A stretch of DNA of 64,000 nucleotides, taken from Nitrobacter hamburgensis X14 (GTDB lineage Bacteria; Pseudomonadota; Alphaproteobacteria; Rhizobiales; Xanthobacteraceae). The notes under the pieces were generated by a model. The model saw nothing but the letters and a program-made list of their open reading frames with translations. It was not told the origin of the DNA and did not search any database. A program made the translations under genes and the position numbers. Location of the stretch: positions 310,001-374,000 of the forward strand of contig NC_007964.1 of the NCBI RefSeq assembly GCF_000013885.1. The letters are read 5' to 3'. Of this stretch, positions 1-9,190 are shown piece by piece (position 1 is the first letter of the stretch; every line of letters begins with the position of its first letter).

Positions 1-1176
1 GCGACGTTTGGTTTTTTTGGGCGGCGGATTGGCGCGATGTCGGATCGCGGCCATCATGGCGAAGGCGAGCATCACCAGGGACACATGACGGTGCCAGCCA
101 TGCCAGGATCTGCTCTCGTTGTGATCGAGCCCGAACTCGTTTTTCGCGGTTTCAAAGCTGTCCTCAATCGCCCATCGATGGCCTTCGACCGCGACCAGCG
201 TTTCAATTGATGTTCCCGTTGGACACCAGGTGGTGAAGAAGGCGAGGTCATCATCGGCGATGCGACGACGGATCAGCAGACCGCGTGTCCACAAACCATC
301 ATGTGTGCGGTTGAACTGCCCGGCCTCGAGATCGGCCAATTCGAGATAACACCAGTCGTGCAGCCGCGGTCCTTTGGTTCCGGCTCCCGCCGACAGGCGC
401 TTCCAGTCGGATGAGCGCCGCGTCCGGGCGATGTCTGCAGCCGTCCCGGCGACCGGCGGTCGCTTGCCCCAGGATCAAAACACATGAGCGCTGCTGACCC
501 CAAGCACGTAGCCTTTGCCTGCCCGACGGAGTTGCTGTTCGATGTCGCCAACACCGTAGACGGTATCACCGGCAACCCACTTGAATGGGACAGACGCGGC
601 TATCGCGCGTGCGATCATTCTTGTCGCAAGCTTCGGTTTGGTCGCAAAGCCGACGCTGGCCGGCACATATGCGGCTTCCAGACGATCGGGATCGTCGGTC
701 CATTCCTTCGGAAGATACAACGCCCGATCGATCAACGCATGACCATGACGCGAAACGTAGGTCGCGAAGACGCCGATCTGGCAGTTCGTGATCTTCCCTG
801 CCGAACCGGTGTATTGCCGCGCCACGCCGCATGACACCTTGCCCTGCTTGAGAAAGCCGGTCTCGTCGATCACCAGCACCGCATCGTCATCCGCCAGATG
901 CTCGATGACATAGTCGCGCACGATATCGCGCAGGGCATCCGCTTCCCATCGCCCACGACCCAGAATCGCCTGCTGGCGCCAGGGGCCAGAATCGCCGGCC
1001 GCCTCGGCTCGCATCCATCCCGTCTTGCGTTGTTCCGCACTCAGAAGCCCATCAATAAACTGCCCAGCCGACGCCGCGATGCGATCCTGTGTGAACAACG
1101 GGCGTATCCGTTCTTTGACATCGCGCAGCGAAGATGCCCAAAGTTCAAGCGTCGCCTCGATCGTAGCCCCCGACAT
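1..1176 (-). pseudogene. IS701-family transposase with premature stop
   Basis: This is a DDE transposase of the IS4/IS701 superfamily. The start at 1176 (MSGATIE...) has GGAGGG seven bases upstream; a longer reading from 1425 would cross the IS end and is rejected. Motifs seen include AVLVIDETGF around the first catalytic Asp and VAGDTVYG around the second. An in-frame TGA at 475-477 interrupts the frame just after SSAHVF, where a tryptophan- and glycine-rich stretch continues in the same frame to position 1. The downstream part holds the expected C-terminal region (AVEGHRWAIEDSFETAK), so a single base change, probably CGA to TGA, explains the break. Confidence 0.85.
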
Positions 1177-1245
1177 TCCATGACCCTCCGAATCATGGAA
1201 ACCCATCGATTCAGAGCGCAGCAACAATTGCAACTGTAATGCTAG
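1..1245 (-). mobile_element. IS701-family insertion sequence, partial, inactive
   Basis: The element runs off the left edge of the window. A CTAG at 1242-1245 lies just outside the promoter-proximal end and fits the 4-bp YTAR target duplication known for IS701-family elements; the matching copy would lie left of the window. The transposase inside is interrupted by a nonsense codon, so this copy cannot move by itself. The right boundary is inferred from CTAG and from the transposase start. Confidence 0.7.
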
Positions 1246-1264
1246 GCTGGATCGACGCGCTGAG

Positions 1265-1450
1265 ATGAGCGGCAATCTCGAGAACAGATTGCGCAAACTG
1301 GAATCGGCCTCGATGTCCTCTTGGACGCCATGTCGCCGAATTATGGGCTGCACAGTGGTTGAGTGCGAGGCGACGATGACCGCTATGGTTTCCGCTAACC
1401 AGGCCTCACGGTCTGATCGCTTCATCTATCGTTTGATGGTGTCACCATGA
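1265..1450 (+). CDS. Small RLxxLE-motif protein, member 1
   Basis: This 61-residue protein of unknown function begins MSGNLENRLRKLE. The same N-terminal pattern, a hydrophobic heptad ending in RLxxLE, recurs in the next three reading frames, which suggests a tandem family or genes exchanged as a block. Its stop overlaps the next start as ATGA, so translation is probably coupled. It begins 20 bases outside the IS701 end, and its native promoter may have been cut off by that insertion. Similar short proteins are, to my knowledge, common in Bradyrhizobium prophages near packaging genes; that is recollection, not sequence evidence. Confidence 0.5.
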   Translation: MSGNLENRLRKLESASMSSWTPCRRIMGCTVVECEATMTAMVSANQASRSDRFIYRLMVSP

Positions 1451-1839
1451 CGGCCCGCAGCATCACCACGCGCATTGAAAAGCTGGAAGCGCGTCGACGC
1501 AACGATGACGAAATGCTGATGCTGTGGCGCAAGCCCGGGAGCGATATCGGCGCGGCGGTGTTGTCGGCGAACAAGGCCGGGCTGTTCCGGCTCCGGCGAT
1601 CTGGTGTTGTGCGGTGAATGGTATGGCGACGGCGATTTGCCTGCCGCGCGATGGGTCCGGCGCGTCAAGGGGGAGATTTGACGCTCCCGGAACAGGATAG
1701 CCTCTACCAGACGTTTAGAAACCGGATTGTCGCCAGCGCAGACGATACCAAGGCCACGGGCCCAACGGACGCTCCGCCCTATCTCTGCACGTGGCCCGAC
1801 GAGGCGCTGTGGTCGGCTGCTTTAGAGGTCTGGACATGA
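1447..1839 (+). pseudogene. RLxxLE-motif protein, member 2, frameshifted
   Basis: The reading starts at 1447 (MTARSITTRIEKLEA) and stops at 1617. A coherent continuation exists in the +1 frame from about 1595 to 1680 (LVLCGEWYGDGDLPAARW), and then again in the first frame to 1839 (PEQDSLYQTFRNRIVAS). Two compensating frameshifts, near 1590 and 1678, therefore split what looks like one ancestral protein of about 130 residues. The ends overlap their neighbours as ATGA on both sides. Alternatively these are two short separate ORFs at 1447-1617 and 1618-1839; the protein-like middle stretch argues for one broken gene. Confidence 0.5.
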
Positions 1840-2027
1840 GGACAGCACTTGAGCGCCGTTTGGCAGCACTAGAACAGCGCAAGTCCGTGAAGACCCGACA
1901 AATGCATGTCATCAGGGCGACCGATCACGACGACAGCATGCGTCAAATTTCCGAGTTGATGACCGCCGGCGCCGTTGATCAGAACGACGGTTTCCTGTGC
2001 ATCACCGGAAAGCCGATGGTTCACTGA
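1836..2027 (+). CDS. Small RLxxLE-motif protein, member 3
   Basis: A 63-residue protein beginning MRTALERRLAALEQRK. The start overlaps the preceding stop (ATGA at 1836-1839), and the stop shares one base with the next start. It is charged, has no membrane segment, and carries no recognised domain beyond the shared N-terminal motif, which probably forms a short coiled coil. Function unknown. Confidence 0.55.
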   Translation: MRTALERRLAALEQRKSVKTRQMHVIRATDHDDSMRQISELMTAGAVDQNDGFLCITGKPMVH

Positions 2028-2251
2028 TGGCTGATTTCAGCAACCGCCTCGAGAAACTGGAATTGAAGTCTGCGCGCCATTCTCGGCCGCGCCTATCGCC
2101 TGAACGGCGCAAGCTGCTCACGGATTGCGCTGTGCTCCACGGCGATCAGCAGGCCTCGCAGGTGCTTTCGGAATGCCGTCCGACCAATATCCCCAGCAGC
2201 AATGAACAGCGAGCAGCGGCCATAGCCGCCGGTCTGAGGGTCGATAGCTGA
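2027..2251 (+). CDS. Small RLxxLE-motif protein, member 4
   Basis: A 74-residue protein beginning MADFSNRLEKLELK. The start is chosen at 2027 because it overlaps the preceding stop (TGATG) and puts the RLxxLE motif at the N-terminus, as in the other members. It is the last gene of the chain. The C-terminal half is basic and then Ala-rich. Unknown function. Confidence 0.55.
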   Translation: MADFSNRLEKLELKSARHSRPRLSPERRKLLTDCAVLHGDQQASQVLSECRPTNIPSSNEQRAAAIAAGLRVDS

Positions 2252-2682
2252 TTTGTGCTCTCGGTCGTCGATGCTGAAAAACTGGTCGTCGGACCTGAAA
2301 ATACAGGTTTGAAAACAGGTCACGATGGCGGCTTAGCTTCCCACTATCGCACGCTACATTGAACCTCCGGCACACTACGATAGCCAAAAGCGTCACATGT
2401 GACGCCGTCACGGGTACGCCCGATTCCTCGAACGCCCCCGTTACTTCCCTACTTCTGTAACGAAGAATTTCGGGGTTTGCCCAAAATTGAGCCATGCCGG
2501 TTTGCGTGATGTGAAAACTGGCAAGGGACGCTGAAAAGCCACGCCGGGTTTACCAATAGCCCGCGTGGCCGACTCCGCCCGACGCGGCAGGAACACCTAT
2601 CACCGCGAGGCGCCCGTGGGATTTATGAAAACGCCTTCTCCGCCTCAGCAGCCCCACTTTAGTTTAAATGAGGCCGGGTTGC
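2252..2682. other. Gap without recognisable gene
   Basis: No protein here could be supported. A long open + strand frame lies between about 2540 and 2735 but has no credible start. The right edge meets the truncated recombinase near 2700, so the stretch probably contains a junction between two pieces of mobile DNA. Confidence 0.4.
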
Positions 2683-3237
2683 TCATCCCTTATTCACATA
2701 CTCGCGGCTCCAAAGGTACCCGAGGGGAACACTGATACGAAGTTCGCCGCGCCTCGCCTTGGCACGGGCGGCGTCGAGCATGCGAGCGCGCAGGACGCCA
2801 AGCTCGAACTCGCTGATGCTGCCCTTCATGCCGAGCAGTAATCGATCATTGGGGCGCGAAGGGTCGTAGACGCCGTCGAGATCAATCACGCGCGCTTCAA
2901 CAAGGCCACGCAGCTCCAACAGATGATGCCAATCACGGCCATTACGAGCGAGGCGGGAAGCATCGAAGCACAAGACCGCGCCGACATCACCTGCGCACAG
3001 CCACGCAACGAGCCGATCAAAGCCTGGTCGCTCACTCATTCCGCTGGCGGAGCGACCAAGATCATCGTCGATCACTTCGATCGACCGAAAGCCGTGCGCC
3101 CGCGCCGTCTCGACCAACTCGTACTGGCGTCGCCGGCTCTCGGTGTTAGTCTCGACCTGGGCTTGGGTCGACTGGCGAACATAGACCACGGCCTTGCGGC
3201 CCAAGACCGTCGCGGGAAGGTTGTCAGCGTTCGACAT
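2683..3237 (-). pseudogene. Serine recombinase (resolvase/invertase type), C-terminally truncated
   Basis: The N-terminal catalytic domain is intact: VVYVRQSTQAQ with the nucleophile serine, then CFDASRLARNGRDW and an ISEFELGVLRARM helix. The start MSNADNLP at 3237 fits the domain; the 20 extra upstream residues overlap another gene. The frame ends at 2683 with an unrelated tail (SREYVNKG) after SVPLGYLW. Relatives of this large serine recombinase type run to several hundred residues and carry a DNA-binding C-terminus, which is missing here. The break near 2700 is probably a recombination junction, and the protein is unlikely to work. Confidence 0.75.
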
Positions 3238-3409
3238 CGTCACGCTCCTCCGTGGCGGCGCCGGCGGCCTGCGCCAGGAGAAACGCCAGCAATGCAATGG
3301 ACCGCGACCGGTCGGTCGTCGACAAGCCCGACAGCGGTCGTGGCCCGAATGTTAGGTTCAGCTGATGGGTCGGCTTGGCTACTGACGGGAGCTGGGGCGA
3401 GCGTCGCAT
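3224..3409 (-). CDS. Small protein upstream of serine recombinase
   Basis: A 61-residue protein beginning MRRSPQLPSVAKP, ending 14 bases inside the recombinase start, so the two are one transcription unit. It has a conserved-looking LTFGPRPLSGLSTTDR stretch and a C-terminal hydrophobic helix. I recall such a small gene accompanying this recombinase type in Nitrobacteraceae. Role unknown; it may assist recombination. Confidence 0.5.
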   Translation of the reverse strand: MRRSPQLPSVAKPTHQLNLTFGPRPLSGLSTTDRSRSIALLAFLLAQAAGAATEERDDVER

Positions 3410-3606
3410 TTGGGTCCTCCTAGGCGAATCTCTGTTCGTCCTCGGAGCTTCGCCTGAATCCACAAGCGACGAGTAGGCGATGCACGTCAGCGAGCGCTGC
3501 GAGCGAGGGGCGCGGTTGGGACGTCGTCAGAAACAGACGCACCGGCTTGACGGCCAAAATGATGGACGAAATAGCCGACGAGCGGCAGAACTAAAGGTAA
3601 CCAAAA

Positions 3607-3891
3607 ATGTACAAACTCACACCAACCCGCCGCAGCCGGGGTCATGCTGCAATCGCTACCGCCGCAACGCCCGATATCCGGGCAGCCCGCGCCGCAACGC
3701 TTGCCGAAATGGACAGGAAGCGCCAGCTTGCGCTTGCCGAGGATGAGGTGGCACAAGCAAGGGAAGTCCTCGAAAAGGCAAAAAGCCTGAGCGCAGAACA
3801 GGCGGCGCTTGATGTTGCCATGGCACGGCTCACCGAGTTACAGACTGCCCAAACCAGTGACAACGGCTCAAAAAAGACGAAGGCTGCATAA
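3607..3891 (+). CDS. Hypothetical Ala/Glu-rich helical protein
   Basis: A 94-residue protein preceded by a purine-rich AAAGGTA. Residues 25-85 are almost all Ala, Glu, Lys, Arg, Gln and Leu and should form a long helix or coiled coil. It converges on the integrase, with 9 bases between the two stops. No domain recognised. It could be a small accessory protein of the tRNA-Thr element. Confidence 0.4.
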   Translation: MYKLTPTRRSRGHAAIATAATPDIRAARAATLAEMDRKRQLALAEDEVAQAREVLEKAKSLSAEQAALDVAMARLTELQTAQTSDNGSKKTKAA

Positions 3892-3900
3892 CAGCCCTAG

Positions 3901-5592
3901 CTACCTCTCACTCACTGATTCCCGCCGGGGCTGCTTCCGTGGTCCCGGCATTTTTCGGGTCGACGAGCGGTATCTTAGTATCTTATCCATAACCAGCGCC
4001 ATCGCGACCACCGAAACGTCGCCGTAGCCATCGCTGGCCGTTCTAGCCGCGTGGCCTTGGATTGCATCGACCACGCGAGGATCAAGCCCCAGGTTTCGAG
4101 CGACAGTTTTCAGCCGGTGACGCCAGCCATGGTTCGGTTGGACGTTCGGATCAGTCACGACTCCGCGGACAAAATCGAACACCCGCTTGTAGCTGCCAGT
4201 GGCGAACAATGGGCCATCGCTAGATTCGTCGACGAAAATCAGAAAACCAAGATCAATCAAATGGCTGTGGATCGGCACAAGGCGATAGATTCCGGTTTTG
4301 ATAGATCCGGCTTCCGGTGTGAACCTCATAACGCTGTAACCGGACTCTTCGAAAACGTCGGCTTTGCGAAGCTGTAAAGCCTCAGCAATCCGGCAACTGG
4401 TATATGCAGCGATCAAAGGTCCCCACCGCTTGGCCGCTGCCGTCTTGGCGTTCTCTTTCGGCTTGTGCTGGTATGCGAGGCAATGCCGGAATATCGCTGC
4501 CGCTTCCTCGTCGGTGAATCCCGGAGACCTGACAACGATCTTCTTTTCCCGCTTTATCGTGACCGTGGCAAATGTGTTGGCGGCGATCTTTCGATTTGTA
4601 AGTCCCCAGCCGAAAACGCTCTTGAGTCCTGGTAAGTCAGCATCCCTGAATGTTTTAGGGGTGACCGTCTTTAGGCAGTGATCCTTGAATCGTAAGGCAT
4701 CGTCTGCCGTGATCCGCTTGGCGTCGTCGTGCTCCAGGAATTCAACTAGCCGATCAATGCCGTTTTTGTAGCCATCATGCGTCGATTGAGACCGACCAAG
4801 GGCTTTCGCTTCAGTCCACCATAGATCGAATAGGCCGGTAATTGTTTGTCGTGGCTGGCCGGCTGTCACCGTTTCCATGGCCGGGAATCGTGCGGCCTTC
4901 GGATCGGGGCTGTAGTCTCCCTCGCTATTCCGTCGAAGCTGCCAACTCGCGTCTAGGCTTGCGGTCCCGACCAATTGGAGGAAGCGTCGACGATCATCGG
5001 TGGTCAGATTGAGCCGGCTGCGGATTAATACCCAGTCCGCCAGCAACCCGAACCGATCCTCGAGTCCGTCATGCTGGCCGGCGGGGAGGGCATTAACAGC
5101 CGCAGTTAGGTCGCCGGAGCCGAATAGATCGGTGGCAGCGGTCGCGTCGTCAGCGCTGAGGGTGGCGGGAGGCGGATTTGCTATCCGACCTTCGACTACG
5201 GCCCGGTGAAGCGCTTTATGCATCCGCCACGCCATCGGCTCGCCTGGGTTTTCTTCATTTGCCTTGATGTACAGCCGGTAGGTTTCGCCGCTCAGGGCAA
5301 CCATGTCGCGATGAGATAATTGGACCGGTATGGTGGCCGTTAGGTCGAAAAGCCGCCGTAGATGATCGAGGGCGTCATCCTGGCGCGCTGCCGGGACCAC
5401 CGAGTCGGTGGTTCCGAGACTGAATTCCACCGTCTCTCCGATCTTCACCACCTTGGCAAAGGGAGGTCCGGCCCGCTCCGAAAGGTACAGCAAGACCCGC
5501 AGCGAATCGACCACCGTCGCAGGGACACGGACTCGGAATTGAGGGAGGGCGGATCGGGCGCGGGTAGTCATCGAACGCTTCAAGGAAACCAT
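3901..5592 (-). CDS. Tyrosine recombinase (integrase) of the tRNA-Thr element
   Basis: A 563-residue site-specific integrase that would cut and rejoin att sites. The start MVSLKRSM at 5592 is preferred because the further 39 upstream residues reach almost to the tRNA. The C-terminal catalytic domain shows AAYTSCRIAEALQL with the first Arg, HGWRHRLKTVAR with the His/Arg pair, and GHAARTASDGYGD with the nucleophile Tyr. The long N-terminal half is typical of alphaproteobacterial integrases of this size. The gene lies 72 bases from the 3' end of tRNA-Thr, the usual place for the integrase of an element that uses the tRNA 3' end as attB, so its element extends leftward. Confidence 0.9.
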   Translation of the reverse strand: MVSLKRSMTTRARSALPQFRVRVPATVVDSLRVLLYLSERAGPPFAKVVKIGETVEFSLGTTDSVVPAARQDDALDHLRRLFDLTATIPVQLSHRDMVALSGETYRLYIKANEENPGEPMAWRMHKALHRAVVEGRIANPPPATLSADDATAATDLFGSGDLTAAVNALPAGQHDGLEDRFGLLADWVLIRSRLNLTTDDRRRFLQLVGTASLDASWQLRRNSEGDYSPDPKAARFPAMETVTAGQPRQTITGLFDLWWTEAKALGRSQSTHDGYKNGIDRLVEFLEHDDAKRITADDALRFKDHCLKTVTPKTFRDADLPGLKSVFGWGLTNRKIAANTFATVTIKREKKIVVRSPGFTDEEAAAIFRHCLAYQHKPKENAKTAAAKRWGPLIAAYTSCRIAEALQLRKADVFEESGYSVMRFTPEAGSIKTGIYRLVPIHSHLIDLGFLIFVDESSDGPLFATGSYKRVFDFVRGVVTDPNVQPNHGWRHRLKTVARNLGLDPRVVDAIQGHAARTASDGYGDVSVVAMALVMDKILRYRSSTRKMPGPRKQPRRESVSER

Positions 5593-5664
5593 GGTCTGTG
5601 TGGCACTTTTGTGTGGCACTTTGGACCGAATTTCCAACAAAATCAACGTTTTCAATAGGTTATA

Positions 5665-5739
5665 TGGTGCTGCCAGACAGGATTGAACTGTCGACCTCTC
5701 CATTACCAATGGAGTGCTCTACCACTGAGCTACGGCAGC
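5665..5739 (-). tRNA. tRNA-Thr (GGT)
   Basis: The full cloverleaf is visible on the minus strand: acceptor GCTGCCG paired with TGGCAGC, D-arm GCTC/GAGC, anticodon arm CTCCA-TTGGTAA-TGGAG with anticodon GGT, T-arm with TTCAATC, discriminator A and encoded CCA. The tRNA is intact, so the integrated element to its left regenerated the 3' end. I found no second copy of the 3' end in the window. Confidence 0.97.
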
Positions 5740-5963
5740 AAGGCCCAACACGGGAATCAGTCTTCATAAATCGAAGGTCCGCAAGGCGGGCCGATCCTTG
5801 CCACAAGGCTGGAAGGCGCGCAAGCGCGAGGCGGGGCTCCGGGAACAACCCGCTCCGCCGCTTCGGTTGCGGCAAGGGCTCCGGTGTATATGTTGCGATC
5901 GTCATTCCGTCGGCCCCGGCGGATCGGGACCGGGGGTTTCCGGATGCCCAGGCAAGGGACGCC

Positions 5964-6131
5964 ATGATCGACAAACCGGACACGGATCGCAACGGAGAAC
6001 ATGCGGGGCGCGAGATGCGGCTGCGCGCAGCGCTGCGCGAAAATCTCAAGCGGCGAAAATCGCAATCCCGCGGCCGCGCCGATCAGGTCGGTGCCACGGA
6101 GAGGTCTGATTCGGAGCGCCAGGACGAATGA
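5964..6131 (+). CDS. Small conserved hypothetical upstream of murA
   Basis: A 55-residue, strongly charged, soluble protein (MIDKPDTDRNG...), rich in Arg and Glu with a helical middle (MRLRAALRENLKRRK). I recognise this kind of short protein next to murA in Bradyrhizobium relatives, but its role is unknown. It lies in the block outside the mobile elements. Confidence 0.6.
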   Translation: MIDKPDTDRNGEHAGREMRLRAALRENLKRRKSQSRGRADQVGATERSDSERQDE

Positions 6132-6199
6132 CATGGAAGCCCATAGTTCTCTGCGGTGCTGTTCTCTTCGGTGCGCGACAGGCGCGGTCGGACAGGGCT

Positions 6200-6276
6200 A
6201 TAGCGTTTTCGAGCGAAGCATGTCCTCGGGCTTGACCCGAGGATGGATACCGGTTCGCGTGAACAAAAGGCTCTAG
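6200..6276. repeat. Intergenic repeat with hairpin
   Basis: The stretch contains a perfect hairpin, CCTCGGG-CTTGA-CCCGAGG at 6223-6241, flanked by GCGTTTTCGAGCGAAG and GGATACCGGTTCGCGTG. This wording matches a dispersed intergenic repeat I know from Bradyrhizobium and Rhodopseudomonas genomes. The remaining bases between 6132 and murA hold no gene I can support. Confidence 0.5.
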
Positions 6277-6401
6277 CTGCGCGAAGGCCTGCACTATCCG
6301 GGGAAATCCGCCGTAGGCCGCTCAGATAGCCTTGGATTTCCCACTCTTTGGCGCATCGGGCGATTTGCCCTATACTTCATGCATAGAAAACAGGAATCGG
6401 C

Positions 6402-7691
6402 ATGGATCGCATTCGCATCGTCGGCGGCAACAAGCTCAACGGCACCATTCCGATTTCCGGCGCGAAAAACGCGGCGCTGCCTTTGATGATCGCTGCGCTG
6501 CTGACCGAGGAGACGCTGATTCTCGACAATGTGCCGCGGCTGGCCGACGTCGCGCAGTTGCAGCGTATCCTTGGTAACCACGGCGTTGACATCATGTCGG
6601 CGGGCAAGCGCTCCGGCGATCACGAGTATCAGGGACAGACCCTGCACATTTCGGCCGCCAACGTCATCGACACCACGGCGCCGTACGAACTGGTCTCAAA
6701 GATGCGGGCGAGTTTCTGGGTGATCGCGCCGCTCTTGGCGCGGATGCATGAAACCAAAGTTTCGCTGCCCGGCGGCTGCGCGATCGGCACCCGCCCGGTC
6801 GATCTCCTGATCATGGCGCTGGAAAAGCTCGGCGCCGAGGTCGCGATCGACGGCGGCTATGTGATCGCAAAGGCCCCCGGCGGCCTGACGGGCGCCGAGG
6901 TGGATTTCCCCAAGGTGACCGTGAGCGGCACCCACGTCGCGCTGATGGCGGCAACGCTGGCGAAGGGCACCACCGTCATCACCAACGCGGCCTGCGAGCC
7001 GGAGATCGTTGATGTCGCGGATTGTCTGAACAAGATGGGGGCGCGCGTTTCCGGTGCGGGCACGCCGCGAATCGTCATCGAGGGCGTCAGCAGGCTCGGT
7101 GGTGCGCGGCACACCGTGCTGCCCGACCGGATCGAGACCGGCACCTATGCGATGGCGGTGGCGATGACCGGTGGCGACGTGCTGCTTCGCGGCGCGCGGC
7201 CGGAGCTGTTGCAATCCGCACTCGACGTGCTGACCGAGGCGGGCGCTGTCATCACGCCGAACAACGAAGGCATTCGAGTGGCCCGAAACGGCGCCGGCAT
7301 CAATCCGGTGATCGTCTCGACCGCGCCGTTCCCAGGCTTTCCGACCGACCTTCAGGCGCAATTGATGGCGCTGATGACACGCGCTAAGGGCTCGTCCCAC
7401 ATTACCGAGACCATCTTCGAAAACCGGTTCATGCACGTGCAGGAACTGGCGCGGTTCGGGGCACGCATCCATCTCGACGGCGAGACCGCCACCATCGAGG
7501 GCATCGGGATACTTCGCGGCGCGCCGGTCATGGCGACGGATTTGCGCGCCTCGGTGTCGCTCGTGATTGCGGGGCTCGCCGCTGAAGGCGAGACCATGGT
7601 CAACCGCGTCTACCATCTCGACCGCGGCTTCGAACGACTCGAGGAAAAGCTGTCGGGGTGCGGTGCCTCGATCGAACGGATCAGCGACTAG
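6402..7691 (+). CDS. murA: UDP-N-acetylglucosamine 1-carboxyvinyltransferase
   Basis: MurA transfers enolpyruvate from PEP to UDP-GlcNAc, the first committed step of peptidoglycan synthesis, in the cytoplasm. The 429-residue length is normal. The N-terminus MDRIRIVGG with GTIPISGAKNAALP and the active-site loop LPGGCAIGTRPVDL (catalytic Cys about residue 126, fosfomycin target) are clear, as is the C-terminal RVYHLDRGFERLEEKL. The gene is intact and is the first gene of the conserved chromosomal block murA-hisD-UPF0262-phosphatase. Confidence 0.97.
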   Translation: MDRIRIVGGNKLNGTIPISGAKNAALPLMIAALLTEETLILDNVPRLADVAQLQRILGNHGVDIMSAGKRSGDHEYQGQTLHISAANVIDTTAPYELVSKMRASFWVIAPLLARMHETKVSLPGGCAIGTRPVDLLIMALEKLGAEVAIDGGYVIAKAPGGLTGAEVDFPKVTVSGTHVALMAATLAKGTTVITNAACEPEIVDVADCLNKMGARVSGAGTPRIVIEGVSRLGGARHTVLPDRIETGTYAMAVAMTGGDVLLRGARPELLQSALDVLTEAGAVITPNNEGIRVARNGAGINPVIVSTAPFPGFPTDLQAQLMALMTRAKGSSHITETIFENRFMHVQELARFGARIHLDGETATIEGIGILRGAPVMATDLRASVSLVIAGLAAEGETMVNRVYHLDRGFERLEEKLSGCGASIERISD

Positions 7692-7699
7692 TGGTCCGG

Positions 7700-7748
7700 T
7701 TCTAACATTCGCATTCCGTTTCGGCGGGTGCTTTTGCCAATGTTAGAA
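7700..7748. repeat. Inverted repeat downstream of murA
   Basis: TTCTAACATT (7700-7709) and AATGTTAGAA (7739-7748) form a perfect 10-bp inverted repeat with a 29-base loop. There is no T-run after it, so a factor-independent terminator is unlikely. The wording resembles a dispersed repeat of Bradyrhizobium-type genomes. The rest of the gap to hisD shows only short CACCAGGTC-type direct repeats (7837-7880). Confidence 0.5.
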
Positions 7749-7894
7749 TCGCGGGATCGCACTATACGTTTCGAGTGGTGCAAAGGGTTGACGGCGATTT
7801 GAGGCCGCGCCATTGAGCCTGTAGCCGTGACCGGGTTCACGCCACCAGGTCCTGCCACCAAATCTTGTCACCAGGTCTTGCCGGAAACATTGCC

Positions 7895-9190
7895 ATGCCG
7901 ATCCGCATCGATAGCCGCAGCGCCGACTTTGCCTCGCGCTTCAAGGCGTTTCTCGCGACCAAGCGGGAGGTTTCGGCCGATATCGAGACCGCGACCCGCG
8001 CCATTGTCGACGACGTGGCTGCGCGTGGCGATGTGGCGCTGATCGAGGCGACGCGCAAGTTCGACCGGCTCTCCGTCGATGCTGCGGGTCTGCGATTCAC
8101 GGCGGCTGAGATCGACGCCGCCGTGGAGGCTTGCGACACCGCAACGCTCGATGCGCTGAACCTGGCACGCGACCGCATTGAGCTGTTTCACCGCCGGCAA
8201 CTGCCGAAGGACGACCGCTTCACCGACGCGCTCGGCGTCGAACTCGGCTCGCGCTGGACCGCGATCGAGGCGGTTGGCCTTTATGTGCCCGGCGGCTCAG
8301 CGGCCTATCCGTCGTCGGTGCTGATGAACGCGGTGCCGGCCATGGTCGCCGGCGTCGCGCGCGTCGTCATGGTGGTGCCGTCGCCGGACGGCAGGATCAA
8401 TCCGCTGGTGCTGGCGGCGGCGCGGCTCGGCGGCGTCTCCGAAATCTATCGTGTCGGCGGCGCGCAGGCGGTCGCTGCTCTCGCCTACGGCACGGCGACG
8501 ATCGCGCCGGTGGCCAAGATCGTGGGGCCCGGCAACGCCTATGTCGCGGCCGCCAAACGCCTGGTGTTCGGCAAGGTCGGCATCGACATGATCGCCGGTC
8601 CCTCAGAGGTGCTCGTCATCGCCGACGACACCGGCAATGCTGGCTGGATAGCCGCCGACCTGCTGGCGCAGGCCGAACACGATGCCAACGCGCAATCGAT
8701 TCTGATCACCGACAGCGACGCGCTCGCCGCCGATGTCGAGCGCGCGGTGGACACGCAGCTTGCAACGCTGCCCCGGGCCGACATCGCGCGCGCCTCGTGG
8801 ACCGACTTCGGCGCCATTATTTTGGTGAGGAGCCTCGGTGAGGCGGTGACGCTGGCGGACGCCATCGCCGCCGAGCATCTTGAGATCATGACCGCCGATC
8901 CCGAAAGCCTCGCCGCACGGATCCGCAATGCCGGTGCGATCTTCCTCGGGCCCCATACACCCGAGGCGATCGGCGATTATGTCGGCGGCTCCAATCATGT
9001 GTTGCCGACGGCGCGCTCGGCGCGGTTCTCGTCGGGCCTTGGCGTGCTTGACTTTATGAAGCGAACGTCGATCCTGAGATGCGGGCCGGACCAGTTGCGG
9101 GCGCTGGGGCCGGCAGCGATGACGTTGGGCAAGGCCGAGGGCCTCGACGCCCATGCCCGCTCGGTCGGAGTTCGCCTCAATCTGCAATGA
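7895..9190 (+). CDS. hisD: Histidinol dehydrogenase
   Basis: HisD oxidises L-histidinol to L-histidine in two NAD-dependent steps, the end of histidine synthesis. The start at 7895 (MPIRIDSRSADF) matches family N-termini; an upstream in-frame start adds ten poorly supported residues. Landmarks are GLYVPGG, VGPGNAYVAAAKRLVFG, IDMIAGPSE, LLAQAEHDANAQS with zinc ligands, and AAEHLEIM with the catalytic Glu/His. At 431 residues it has normal length. The next gene starts inside its stop codon (ATGA). Confidence 0.97.
   Translation: MPIRIDSRSADFASRFKAFLATKREVSADIETATRAIVDDVAARGDVALIEATRKFDRLSVDAAGLRFTAAEIDAAVEACDTATLDALNLARDRIELFHRRQLPKDDRFTDALGVELGSRWTAIEAVGLYVPGGSAAYPSSVLMNAVPAMVAGVARVVMVVPSPDGRINPLVLAAARLGGVSEIYRVGGAQAVAALAYGTATIAPVAKIVGPGNAYVAAAKRLVFGKVGIDMIAGPSEVLVIADDTGNAGWIAADLLAQAEHDANAQSILITDSDALAADVERAVDTQLATLPRADIARASWTDFGAIILVRSLGEAVTLADAIAAEHLEIMTADPESLAARIRNAGAIFLGPHTPEAIGDYVGGSNHVLPTARSARFSSGLGVLDFMKRTSILRCGPDQLRALGPAAMTLGKAEGLDAHARSVGVRLNLQ

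Noticed and set aside
1176..1425. N-terminal extension of the first IS701 transposase
   Set aside because: It crosses the CTAG at the IS end, and a strong ribosome site precedes the inner start at 1176.
6696..7616. 306-codon minus-strand frame inside murA
   Set aside because: It is the antisense shadow of a GC-rich coding gene; its composition is Arg/His/Asp-rich with no family pattern, while murA on the other strand is complete.
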